Below are positions 1 through 7,520 of a stretch of DNA of 64,000 nucleotides, piece by piece. Each line of letters starts with the position of its first letter. The first letter of the stretch is position 1. The stretch is from NCBI RefSeq assembly GCF_900103585.1, contig NZ_FNHV01000021.1, positions 1-64,000 on the forward strand. Reading direction: 5' to 3'. The DNA comes from Streptomyces sp. cf386. Its GTDB lineage: Bacteria; Actinomycetota; Actinomycetes; Streptomycetales; Streptomycetaceae. Under the pieces are notes generated by a model that did not search any database, was not told where the DNA came from, and was given only the letters and a program-made list of their open reading frames with translations. The position numbers and the translations under genes were made by a program.

Positions 1-1446
1 CTGCGCGGCAAGGCGGGTGTCACCCGCTACGAGGTCGACAATCTCGGCCGGGTCATCGGGCAGGCCAAGGCGGACGCCGCTCAGGCGGGCTCCAACCTCG
101 TCACCAGCATCGACGCCCGCGTGCAGCGGGTGGCGGAGTACGAGCTGAACGACGCGATGAAGCAGGCCCGCAAGGAGTGGGACCGCAACACCAATGAGCC
201 GTACAAGGCCGACTCGGGTGCGGTCGTGGTGATGGAGGCCAAGACCGGCCGCATCGTCGCGATGGCGTCCAACCCGACCTACGATCCCAACGCCTGGGTG
301 GGCGGTATCTCCGCCAAGGACTACACCAGGCTCACCGGCAAGAGCTCCAACTACCCGCTCCTCAACCGCGCTATCCAGGGCCAGTCCGCCCCCGGCTCCA
401 TCTTCAAGGTCGTCCCGACGGCGGCCGCGGTCAACGCCGGCTACTCCTTCAACGGCCCCTACCAATGCTCCAGCTCGTACTCCATAGGCAACCAGGTCTT
501 CAAGAACTTCGAGTCCAAGGAACACGGCCCGATCAGCCTCGGCCGGGCGCTGGAGGTCTCCTGCGACACCGTCTTCTACCGCCTCGCCCACCAGGAATGG
601 AAGCGCGACGGCGGGACGAAGCCGAAGAAGAACGCGAAGGACTGGTTCTACAAGACGGCGCACCAGTTCGGCCTCGGTGCGGAGACCGGTATCGACCTGC
701 CCAACGAGGTGACCGGGCGCATTCCGGACCGCCAGTGGAAGCAGGACTACTGGAAGGCGAACAAGGACGCCTGGTGCAAGTACGGCAAGAAGGACGGCTC
801 GTACGCCGAGAAGATCGCCTACGAGAACTGCCTCGAAGGCAACCGGCTGCGCGCCGGTGACTCGGTCAACTACTCCATCGGTCAGGGTGACACGCTGGTC
901 ACCCCGATCCAGATGGCCACGATCTACGCGGCCATCTCCAACGGCGGCACGCTGTACGACCCGACCGTCGGCAAGGCGATCATCAGCGCCGACGGCAAGA
1001 CCGTCCAGGAGATCAAGCCCAAGTCCCACGGCAAGCTGCCGATGACGAAGCAGACCCGCGACGCGATCGACGAGGCCCTCTCGGGCGTCGTGACCCGGGG
1101 GTCGGCCGACTGGCGCTTCGTCGGCTGGCCGCAGGACAGGATCCCGCTGCACGCCAAGACGAGCACGGCCGAGGTCTACGGCAAGCAGACGACCTCGTGG
1201 TTCGCCACGTACACCAAGGACTACACGGTCGTCATGACCATCTCCCAGGGCGGCACCGGCTCCGGCGCCTCCGCCCCGGCCGTCCGCAACATCTACAACG
1301 CGCTGTACGGCGTCCAGAAGGACGGCTCGGTCGACGAGAGCAGGGCGCTGCTGCCGAAGCCGCAGCAGAGCCTGCCGAAGGTCCGGACGGACGGCACCAT
1401 CGCCGCGCCGAAGACCGAGCGGCAGGATCCCGCGCGGAGGAGGTAG
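1..1446 (+). CDS. Class B penicillin-binding protein (PBP2/FtsI type), 5' end outside window
   Basis: This is a D,D-transpeptidase that cross-links peptidoglycan at the outer face of the membrane. The reading frame is open from base 1, so the start, the membrane anchor and most of the N-terminal dimerisation domain lie upstream. The visible 481 residues hold the transpeptidase domain. The catalytic serine is in SIFK (codon at 397), preceded by GQSAPG. The second motif reads SCD (559-567) and the third reads KTS (1156-1164) in the context HAKTSTAEV; the family usually shows SxN and KTG. GQGDTLVTPIQMA is a typical class B block. The C-terminal tail of about 40 residues is basic and proline-rich. 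The following gene is an unrelated LacI regulator, so this is probably the last gene of a cell-wall unit to the left. The family is certain; the exact paralogue is not. Confidence 0.9.
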   Translation: MRGKAGVTRYEVDNLGRVIGQAKADAAQAGSNLVTSIDARVQRVAEYELNDAMKQARKEWDRNTNEPYKADSGAVVVMEAKTGRIVAMASNPTYDPNAWVGGISAKDYTRLTGKSSNYPLLNRAIQGQSAPGSIFKVVPTAAAVNAGYSFNGPYQCSSSYSIGNQVFKNFESKEHGPISLGRALEVSCDTVFYRLAHQEWKRDGGTKPKKNAKDWFYKTAHQFGLGAETGIDLPNEVTGRIPDRQWKQDYWKANKDAWCKYGKKDGSYAEKIAYENCLEGNRLRAGDSVNYSIGQGDTLVTPIQMATIYAAISNGGTLYDPTVGKAIISADGKTVQEIKPKSHGKLPMTKQTRDAIDEALSGVVTRGSADWRFVGWPQDRIPLHAKTSTAEVYGKQTTSWFATYTKDYTVVMTISQGGTGSGASAPAVRNIYNALYGVQKDGSVDESRALLPKPQQSLPKVRTDGTIAAPKTERQDPARRR

Positions 1447-1533
1447 CCCGCCGGAGGGGTGCCCGGAGCTCGGCGCCCGGAATACCCGCAGCACCCCCGC
1501 GCACAGGACTCGTCCCCGCCCTTCACCCGCTGC

Positions 1534-1560
1534 TAGCCTCCGCATCGGGAACCGGTTGCC
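1534..1560 (+). promoter_or_regulatory. -10-like box and LacI-type operator GGGAACCGGTTGCC
   Basis: A TAGCCT box (1534-1539) is followed directly by the near-palindrome GGGAACCGGTTGCC (1547-1560), 64 bases before the LacI gene at 1625. The same 14 bases recur at 15909-15922, and the perfect version GGCAACCGGTTGCC lies at 15719-15732. The position at or just after the likely transcription start suits autorepression. Confidence 0.6.
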
Positions 1561-1624
1561 ATCGTGTTGCCGTGTGTTCCCCCAGGGGGTGGGCGAGGGT
1601 GCCCGGGAGAGGGACGAGGCAGGG

Positions 1625-2680
1625 ATGACCAGGAAGAGCGCGGACGCGGGGCGCAGCACCATCCGGGACGTGGCGGCCCGGGCGGGAGTGTCCGCGTCGA
1701 CCGTCTCGCGCGTGCTCGGCGGGGAGTATCCGGTGAGCTCGGCGACCCGGACGCGCGTGATGCGGGCGGTGCGGGAGCTGGACTACGTCGCCGACGCGCG
1801 CGCCAAGGCGGTCGCCGGGGTCGGCACGCCCACGCTGGCGTTCGTGCTGGAGGACATCACCGGGCCGTCGTTCGCGCACATGGCGTACGGGGTGGAGCGG
1901 GAGGCCCGGCGGCTCGGGCATCTGTGCCTGGTGTGCACGACGGAGGGCGACGTCCAGCACGAGGTGGAGTTCGTCGAGATGATGCGCGCCCAGCGCGCCG
2001 CCGCGGTGATCCTGGTCGGCGGCTCCGCCGACACCCCCGAGTACCGCGAGCGCACCCGCCGTATGGCCGACTCGCTGGCGTCGGCGGGCTCCCGGTTGGT
2101 GCTGTGCGGACGGCCGCCGCTCGGCCCCGGCGCTCCCGTCACGGTCATCGAGTACGACAACGAGGGCGGCGCCTACGCCCTGGTCGCCCACGTCCTCACC
2201 CAGGGCCACCGACGGGTGCTGTTCCTCGGCGGCAAGCCCGACCACACCACCGCCCAGGGCCGTGAGCGCGGCTATCTCGCCGCCCACCGCGCCCGCGGCC
2301 TGGAGCCCGACCCGGCGCTGCTCCTGCACGGCGACTTCACCCGCGACGCCGGGCACCGTCTGATGCGGGAGGCGATCGAGCGGGGGCTGGAGTTCACGGC
2401 CGTGGTCGCCGCCACCGACATGGTCGCCGCCGGCGCGCTCACCGCCCTGCACGAGGCCGGCCTGGACGTGCCCGGCGACGTCTCGCTGGCCGGCTACGAC
2501 GACATCCCGTTCGCCCGCGACCTGCACCCGGCGCTGACGACGGTCCACGTCCCCTACGAGGAACTGGGCCGCCTCGCCGTACGCACCGCGCTGGGCCGCA
2601 CCCCGGAGAACCCGGACGAGCATCTGCTGCTGGGCACCCATGTGGTGGTACGGGACTCGGTCGCGCCGCTCGACACGTAG
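1625..2680 (+). CDS. LacI-family transcriptional regulator (paralogue of the one at 17391)
   Basis: This is a 351-residue sugar-responsive DNA-binding repressor. The N-terminal HTH and hinge (about residues 11-58) read TIRDVAARAGVSASTVSRVL, followed by a periplasmic-binding-like effector domain ending in the usual HVVVRDS block. I chose the ATG at 1625 because AGGCAGGG lies just upstream and the family sequence begins there; the frame is open further upstream but that part has no family character. The HTH and the GGYPVS-like segment closely match the second regulator at 17391. The two therefore probably see related operators, namely the AACCGGTT palindromes at 1547, 15719, 15909 and 17343. 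The gene sits directly upstream of the GH127 gene, so control of arabinoside or pectin utilisation is likely. The effector is unknown. Confidence 0.9.
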   Translation: MTRKSADAGRSTIRDVAARAGVSASTVSRVLGGEYPVSSATRTRVMRAVRELDYVADARAKAVAGVGTPTLAFVLEDITGPSFAHMAYGVEREARRLGHLCLVCTTEGDVQHEVEFVEMMRAQRAAAVILVGGSADTPEYRERTRRMADSLASAGSRLVLCGRPPLGPGAPVTVIEYDNEGGAYALVAHVLTQGHRRVLFLGGKPDHTTAQGRERGYLAAHRARGLEPDPALLLHGDFTRDAGHRLMREAIERGLEFTAVVAATDMVAAGALTALHEAGLDVPGDVSLAGYDDIPFARDLHPALTTVHVPYEELGRLAVRTALGRTPENPDEHLLLGTHVVVRDSVAPLDT

Positions 2681-2720
2681 CGAGCGCCCCACCCGACTCA
2701 TGGCGAACCCACCGGCACCC

Positions 2721-2749
2721 TTGTAGTGAAAGCGCTCTCTCCTTAGGCT
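2721..2749 (+). promoter_or_regulatory. Promoter with embedded LacI-type operator for the GH127 gene
   Basis: TTGTAG (2721-2726) and TAGGCT (2744-2749) are 17 bases apart, a good sigma-70-like spacing. The spacer holds GTGAAAGCGCTCTC (2726-2739), an AGCGCT-centred LacI-type half-palindrome. A repressor bound there would block RNA polymerase. It lies 44 bases before the ATG at 2794. Confidence 0.55.
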
Positions 2750-2793
2750 CGCGGCGATCACCACCGGTTTCGATCTTCGGGGAGCCGCCCAGC

Positions 2794-4647
2794 ATGAGCG
2801 CCGGACCCATCCGTCCCACCGCCGACGCGCACACAGCCCTCCGCCCGGCGGTCGGCGCCCGCATCACCGACGGATTCTGGGCCGGGCGCCGCAGAACCAA
2901 CGCCGAGGTCAGCATCCCGCAGGGCCCGGCCAAGCTGGAGGAGGCCGGGAACCTCGCCAACCTCCGGGCCGCCGCCGAGGCCACCGGGGTGTTCGCCGGG
3001 GACTTCCCCTTCCAGGACTCGGACGTCCACAAGTGGCTGGAGGCGGCGTCCTGGCAGCTCGCCGACCGGTCCGACGACACCGAACTGGCCGCGCGGGTCC
3101 AGGAGTTGACGGCGCTGCTGGCGGCCGCCCAGGACACCGACGGCTACCTCCAGACGTACTACCAGGTCGCCCGCCCCGACCGTCGCTGGCAGGAACTCGG
3201 CTGGGGCCACGAGTTGTACTGCGCGGGCCATCTGATCCAGGCCGCCGTCGCCCACCATCGGGCCACGGGACGCCGTGAACTGCTCGACGTGGCCGAGCGG
3301 TTCGCCGACCACATCGACTCCGTCTTCGGTCCGGGCAAGCGGATCGACGGCGTCTGCGGGCACCCCGAGATCGAGACCGCGCTGATCGAGCTGTACCGGG
3401 AGACCGGCGATCGGCGCCGGCTGGACCTCGCCGCGTACTTCGTCGACCGGCGCGGCCACGGCCTCCTCGACCCGGACGTCAATCCCCACCTCGGCCGGGC
3501 CTACTGGCAGGACCACACGCCGGTGCGCGAGGCCGACTCCGTCGCGGGGCACGCCGTACGGCAGCTCTATCTGCTGGCGGGCGTCGCGGATCTGGCGGCC
3601 GAGACCGGTGATCCGGAGCTGCGGGCCACGGCCGAGCGGTTGTGGGAGGCGATGGTGGCCGGGAAGACGTATCCGACCGGCGGGGTCGGCGCCCGGCACG
3701 AGGGCGAGGCCTTCGGGGAGCCGTACGAACTGCCGCCGGACCGCGCCTACGCCGAGACGTGCGCGGCGATCGCGTCGATCCAGTGGTCCTGGCGCATGGC
3801 CCTGCTGACCGGCGAGGCGAAGTACTCCGACCTGATCGAGCGCACCCTCTACAACGGCTTCCTCTCCGGCGTCGGCCTGGACGGCGACAGCTGGCTGTAC
3901 GTCAATCCGCTCCAGGTGCGCGAGGAGTACGAGGGCGCGAACGAGGCCGACAAGGCGGCCCGCCGCACCCCGTGGTTCCGCTGCGCCTGCTGCCCGCCGA
4001 ACGTGATGCGGCTGCTGGCCTCGCTCCCCCACTACATGGCGAGCGGGGACACCGAGGGCCTGCAACTGCACCAGTACGCGACCGGCGTGTACGAGGCCGG
4101 CGGCGGACGGGTCCGGGTGGAGACGGGCTACCCGTGGGACGGGCGCGTCACGGTCACCGTCGAGGCGGCCCCCGACACCGACTGGACCCTCGGCCTGCGC
4201 ATCCCGTCCTGGTGCACCGACTTCACGGCCACGGCCCCCGGCGGCGCGTCCCCCGCCGTGCAGAGCCCCGGTTGGCTCCGTCTGCGCCGCCGCTGGTCCC
4301 CCGGCGACAGTCTCACCCTCGATCTCGACCTGACCGCCCGGCTGACCGGCCCCGATCCGCGCGTGGACGCCGTACGGGGCTGTGTGGCGATCGAGCGCGG
4401 GCCGCTGGTGCACTGCCTGGAGGGCGTGGACCAGCGGCCCGGTGTTCCCTTCGACGAGCTGACCCTCCCGGACGGTGCCGAGCTGACCGTCCGGCACGAA
4501 CCGGACCTGCTGGGCGGGGTGAGCGTCGTCAGTGCCGACGGACGGCGCCGGGGAGCCGCAGACGCCGTACGACTGACCGCAGTTCCGTACTACGCGTGGG
4601 CGAACCGTCAGGCAGGGCCGATGCGGGTGTGGATCCCTCGTGCCTGA
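2794..4647 (+). CDS. GH127 beta-L-arabinofuranosidase (DUF1680)
   Basis: This 617-residue glycoside hydrolase probably releases beta-L-arabinofuranose from plant glycans. It has an (alpha/alpha)6 barrel with beta-sandwich domains and no signal peptide, so it is likely cytosolic and acts on imported oligosaccharides. The family's zinc-thiolate site is complete: AETC gives Glu321 and Cys323, and CACCPPN gives Cys399 and Cys400. By alignment with the characterised Bifidobacterium enzyme HypBA1, Cys399 would be the nucleophile. The end, YYAWANRQAGPMRVWIP, is the usual family terminus, so the C-terminus is authentic. It is preceded by its own promoter and operator and by a LacI gene. Its last 119 bases overlap the 3' end of the convergent esterase gene. 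Confidence 0.93.
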   Translation: MSAGPIRPTADAHTALRPAVGARITDGFWAGRRRTNAEVSIPQGPAKLEEAGNLANLRAAAEATGVFAGDFPFQDSDVHKWLEAASWQLADRSDDTELAARVQELTALLAAAQDTDGYLQTYYQVARPDRRWQELGWGHELYCAGHLIQAAVAHHRATGRRELLDVAERFADHIDSVFGPGKRIDGVCGHPEIETALIELYRETGDRRRLDLAAYFVDRRGHGLLDPDVNPHLGRAYWQDHTPVREADSVAGHAVRQLYLLAGVADLAAETGDPELRATAERLWEAMVAGKTYPTGGVGARHEGEAFGEPYELPPDRAYAETCAAIASIQWSWRMALLTGEAKYSDLIERTLYNGFLSGVGLDGDSWLYVNPLQVREEYEGANEADKAARRTPWFRCACCPPNVMRLLASLPHYMASGDTEGLQLHQYATGVYEAGGGRVRVETGYPWDGRVTVTVEAAPDTDWTLGLRIPSWCTDFTATAPGGASPAVQSPGWLRLRRRWSPGDSLTLDLDLTARLTGPDPRVDAVRGCVAIERGPLVHCLEGVDQRPGVPFDELTLPDGAELTVRHEPDLLGGVSVVSADGRRRGAADAVRLTAVPYYAWANRQAGPMRVWIPRA

Positions 4648-6118
4648 CGGGCGGGACGGCGGCGTCCCACAGGGCTAGCTCGGCGTCGCGCGGGCCGTAC
4701 GCCGTACGGGTCGGGCCGTCGCCGAAGACCCGCACCGGATGCGAGTCGTCCCACGCCTGCCACCCCGGGTCGCCGTCCTCCGCGAACCGCACCCACGCCC
4801 GGTGCATCTCGTCCGCCAGCTCCCGCGGTGCGCCCTCGCCGGCCAGCTTGCGGGATTCGGGGGTCTCGCCGGTGTCGAAGACGAAGCCGAGCTCCAGGGC
4901 GTGGCAGGAGCCGAGGTCGGGGAGGGTGGAGGGCCAGGCGAACTCGTACACGTACGACGATCCGGGGTGGGCGTCGGCCAGGCGGTGCAGGGGGCGGCGC
5001 AGCAGGTGGTCGGTGACCATCTGGCCGACGATCTCGCCGGTGCCGGCCTCCGGGTGCAGGCCGCGGTAGCCGCGCGGCACCTCGGCGCCGACGCGGCAGC
5101 GGGCCATGGCGGCGGCGAGGGCGACGGCGCCGAGCCGGTCGATGCGCTCCAGGAGCCCGCCGGGCACCAGCCACAGCCGGTACTCGTCACGGGTCCAGCC
5201 CGTCATCAGGTCGACGCCGGAGGCGGCGTCGCCCTGTGTGAGCGCCTCCAGGGGATCGCGGGGCACGATGTCGCCGTCGACGACTATCCCGAACGCGGGC
5301 CCGCCCACCACGGGGCTGCTGAGCCGGCCCACCTCGGCCTGGGTGCTCAGGAGCAGCTCACGGTCGACGTCGGCGAAGGCCGCGGCGGTGGCGGGGATCT
5401 TCAGCCGGTTGGCCATCCGGCGCACCATCCGCCGCACCTTGTCCCGCTCGGCGGCCTCGGGCGGCCCGCTCTGCAGGATGGCACGCCGCACCAGTCCCTG
5501 GGCCTGCGGGGCGGCGAGCAGCGCGCCGATGCTGATGGCGCCGGCGGACTGGCCGAACAGGGTGACGCGGTCGGGGTCGCCGCCGAAGGCCTCGATCGAG
5601 GCGTGCACCCACTGCAGGGCGGCGAGCTGGTCGCGCAGGCCTGCGTTGGCGGGGGCGTCCGGGAAGAGGCCGTAGCCCTCGACCCCGAGCCGGTAGTTGA
5701 CGGAGACGAGGACGACCCCGTCGCGGGCGAAGGGCCGCCCGTCGTACACGGGCACGCCCGAGGAGCCCCTGGTCAGGGCGCCGCCGTGCAGCCACACCAG
5801 GACCGGGAGGCGGGCGCCGGGGCCCGGCTCGGGGGTCCAGACGTTGAGGTTGAGACAGCCGTCGCCGGGCACGTCGGGGTCGGACAGGTACTGCGCGAAG
5901 GACTCGGAGTACGGGGGTTTCGGCGCGGTCGGCCCGAAGGCCCCGGCGTCCCGCACGCCGTCCCAGGGTTCCGGCGGCAGGGGCGGCCGGAACCTGTTCG
6001 GGCCGAACGGGGGCGCCGCGTACGGGATGCCCCGGAACACCGCGACGCCGTGTTCGTACCGGCCCCGTACCGCACCGTATGGCGTGCTCACCACGGGGTC
6101 TGTCTGGACTGCCGTCAT
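4529..6118 (-). CDS. Carboxylesterase type B family protein
   Basis: This is a 529-residue alpha/beta-hydrolase. The oxyanion segment HGGALTRGSSG starts near residue 111. The nucleophile elbow is GQSAG with Ser191 (the family usually has GESAG). The acid/histidine region includes the block GSCHALELGFVF, typical of para-nitrobenzyl and carboxyl esterases. No signal peptide is visible. I chose the ATG at 6118 because GAGGAGG precedes it by a good distance. The likely role is removal of acetyl or other ester groups from imported plant oligosaccharides, inferred from the surrounding genes. It may be the distal gene of the minus-strand operon, 127 bases after the lyase gene. Residues after about 490 run into the GH127 3' end on the opposite strand and look like a tail not shared with the family. 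Confidence 0.87.
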   Translation of the reverse strand: MTAVQTDPVVSTPYGAVRGRYEHGVAVFRGIPYAAPPFGPNRFRPPLPPEPWDGVRDAGAFGPTAPKPPYSESFAQYLSDPDVPGDGCLNLNVWTPEPGPGARLPVLVWLHGGALTRGSSGVPVYDGRPFARDGVVLVSVNYRLGVEGYGLFPDAPANAGLRDQLAALQWVHASIEAFGGDPDRVTLFGQSAGAISIGALLAAPQAQGLVRRAILQSGPPEAAERDKVRRMVRRMANRLKIPATAAAFADVDRELLLSTQAEVGRLSSPVVGGPAFGIVVDGDIVPRDPLEALTQGDAASGVDLMTGWTRDEYRLWLVPGGLLERIDRLGAVALAAAMARCRVGAEVPRGYRGLHPEAGTGEIVGQMVTDHLLRRPLHRLADAHPGSSYVYEFAWPSTLPDLGSCHALELGFVFDTGETPESRKLAGEGAPRELADEMHRAWVRFAEDGDPGWQAWDDSHPVRVFGDGPTRTAYGPRDAELALWDAAVPPVRHEGSTPASALPDGSPTRSTELRSVVRRLRLPGAVRRH

Positions 6119-6245
6119 ACGTCCACCAGCCTCCTCACCGCGCTCGTGCACCGTGAAGATCAGAGCAACTCATTGTGGCTCGATATTCCGGCGCACGAGC
6201 GGATGTGAGGGCTGTTCGGGGGACACGGCCACTTGGCGTACGGGT

Positions 6246-7493
6246 CTACTTGGCGTACATCAGGGTGCCGAAGCCGAGCTGGTCGTAGCCGCCGCTGGCG
6301 GAGCCGTAGTCACCACCCCCTCCCTCCGGACGGACCTGCTCGGCCATGGCGGTGATGTAGGGAACGGACAGCCCCCGTCGCCGGGCGTAGTGGTAGTGGA
6401 GGATGTCCCACACCGGACGGAGCTGCCCACGGCTGGCGGCCGAGACCGCCGTGTGGCTCTGCTGGGCGCAGTTCTGGCCGGTGCCCCAGGTGTACGTGGT
6501 GAAGGGCACGTCCTGGCCCAGGTTGTACTTGGCGACGTACTGGGCGGCCTTCATGAAGCGGTTGCTGTCGTAGCCGTACAGGTCCTCGCCCTGTGACCAG
6601 GCCATTTCGCAGAAGGCGCCCATCAGGCCGATGCCCATGACGCTGTGGCCCTGGTCGCGGCCCGACTCCTGCCACTGCGCGAGGCCCTCGCTGTCGTACA
6701 CGAACGGGACGGCTTTGCGGATCGCGCCGTTGCCCGCCCCGTTCTTGAAGTAGTTCACCGCCTGGTCGTACTTGGCCCCGTCGTCGCACAGGATCCCGAT
6801 GGCGAGGATGGAGCTCATGTTGCACAGGTCCCAGTTGGCCCAGTAGTTGGTGATGCAGGCGTCGTTGTGCTCGTTGAGGAACCGGTTGTTGAGCGGGTAG
6901 AAGACGTTGAGCATCATCGTCTTGAACCGCTCCAGGTCGAACCCGCTGTAGCCGCGCATGAGTTCGGCGGCGTTCGCGAACTGGTAGCCGTAGATGCCGG
7001 CGGCGAGGTAGCGGTCGGCGTTTCCGGTGACCGTGGTGAGGGTGCCCGACCAGGCGTTGAGGATGCGAACCGCCGCGTCTCCGTTGGCGGTGGTGCCCGC
7101 GACCTTCCAGCGCAGGGCGTTCTGGTAGGCGGCGTGGATGTCGTTGTACAGGATGCCGTAGTTCTGTCCCGTGCCGCCGCGGATGATCGTGGCCTGCGGG
7201 TTCGGCTGCCAGGTGCTCGCGGAGTGGGAGTTGGCGGTCAGGCGGTTCCAGCCGGACAGCCACGGTTCGTTGCCCGCGGCGACCCGGACCTTGGCCCGGT
7301 TGAGCTCTCCGTAGGCGTGCAGCATGCCGGGGTGGGTGAAGGTGGCCGGGGCCGCCTCGGCCGGGGCGCCCGTGAGGGCGGCGGCCGAGGCGCCGACGGC
7401 GAGGGCGGCGGTGAGACCGCCGGCGGCCTTGAACAGGCCCCGGCGGCTCAACTCGCCCTGCTCGGAGTGCTGGTGGGGGGAAATGCGGCTCAT
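6246..7493 (-). CDS. Exported alginate-lyase-fold polysaccharide lyase, single domain
   Basis: This 415-residue protein has a Tat signal (LSRRGLFKAAGG, then AEAAPA near residue 46). One alpha/alpha-toroid catalytic domain of the Alginate_lyase superfamily follows. Marker blocks are THPGMLHAYGELNR, AYQNALRWKVAG, TNYWANWDLCNMSSILAIG and QESGRDQGHSVMGIGLMG. The last probably carries active-site Arg and His residues. I took the ATG at 7493, with GGAG nine bases upstream, rather than the in-frame TTG at 7508. It is a close relative of the N-terminal domain of the upstream protein at 7521-10871, and the 27-base gap puts them in one operon. The substrate is probably an acidic (uronate-containing) glycan; alginate itself is not implied by the context of GH28-, GH127- and esterase-type enzymes. 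Confidence 0.85.
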   Translation of the reverse strand: MSRISPHQHSEQGELSRRGLFKAAGGLTAALAVGASAAALTGAPAEAAPATFTHPGMLHAYGELNRAKVRVAAGNEPWLSGWNRLTANSHSASTWQPNPQATIIRGGTGQNYGILYNDIHAAYQNALRWKVAGTTANGDAAVRILNAWSGTLTTVTGNADRYLAAGIYGYQFANAAELMRGYSGFDLERFKTMMLNVFYPLNNRFLNEHNDACITNYWANWDLCNMSSILAIGILCDDGAKYDQAVNYFKNGAGNGAIRKAVPFVYDSEGLAQWQESGRDQGHSVMGIGLMGAFCEMAWSQGEDLYGYDSNRFMKAAQYVAKYNLGQDVPFTTYTWGTGQNCAQQSHTAVSAASRGQLRPVWDILHYHYARRRGLSVPYITAMAEQVRPEGGGGDYGSASGGYDQLGFGTLMYAK

Positions 7494-7520
7494 TTCGTGC
7501 GACTCCAATCCGTGGGGGGA

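Noticed and set aside
2758..4497. Large minus-strand open frame opposite GH127
   Set aside because: It is a GC-driven mirror of the GH127 gene with Arg/Gly/Pro-rich composition and no family motif.
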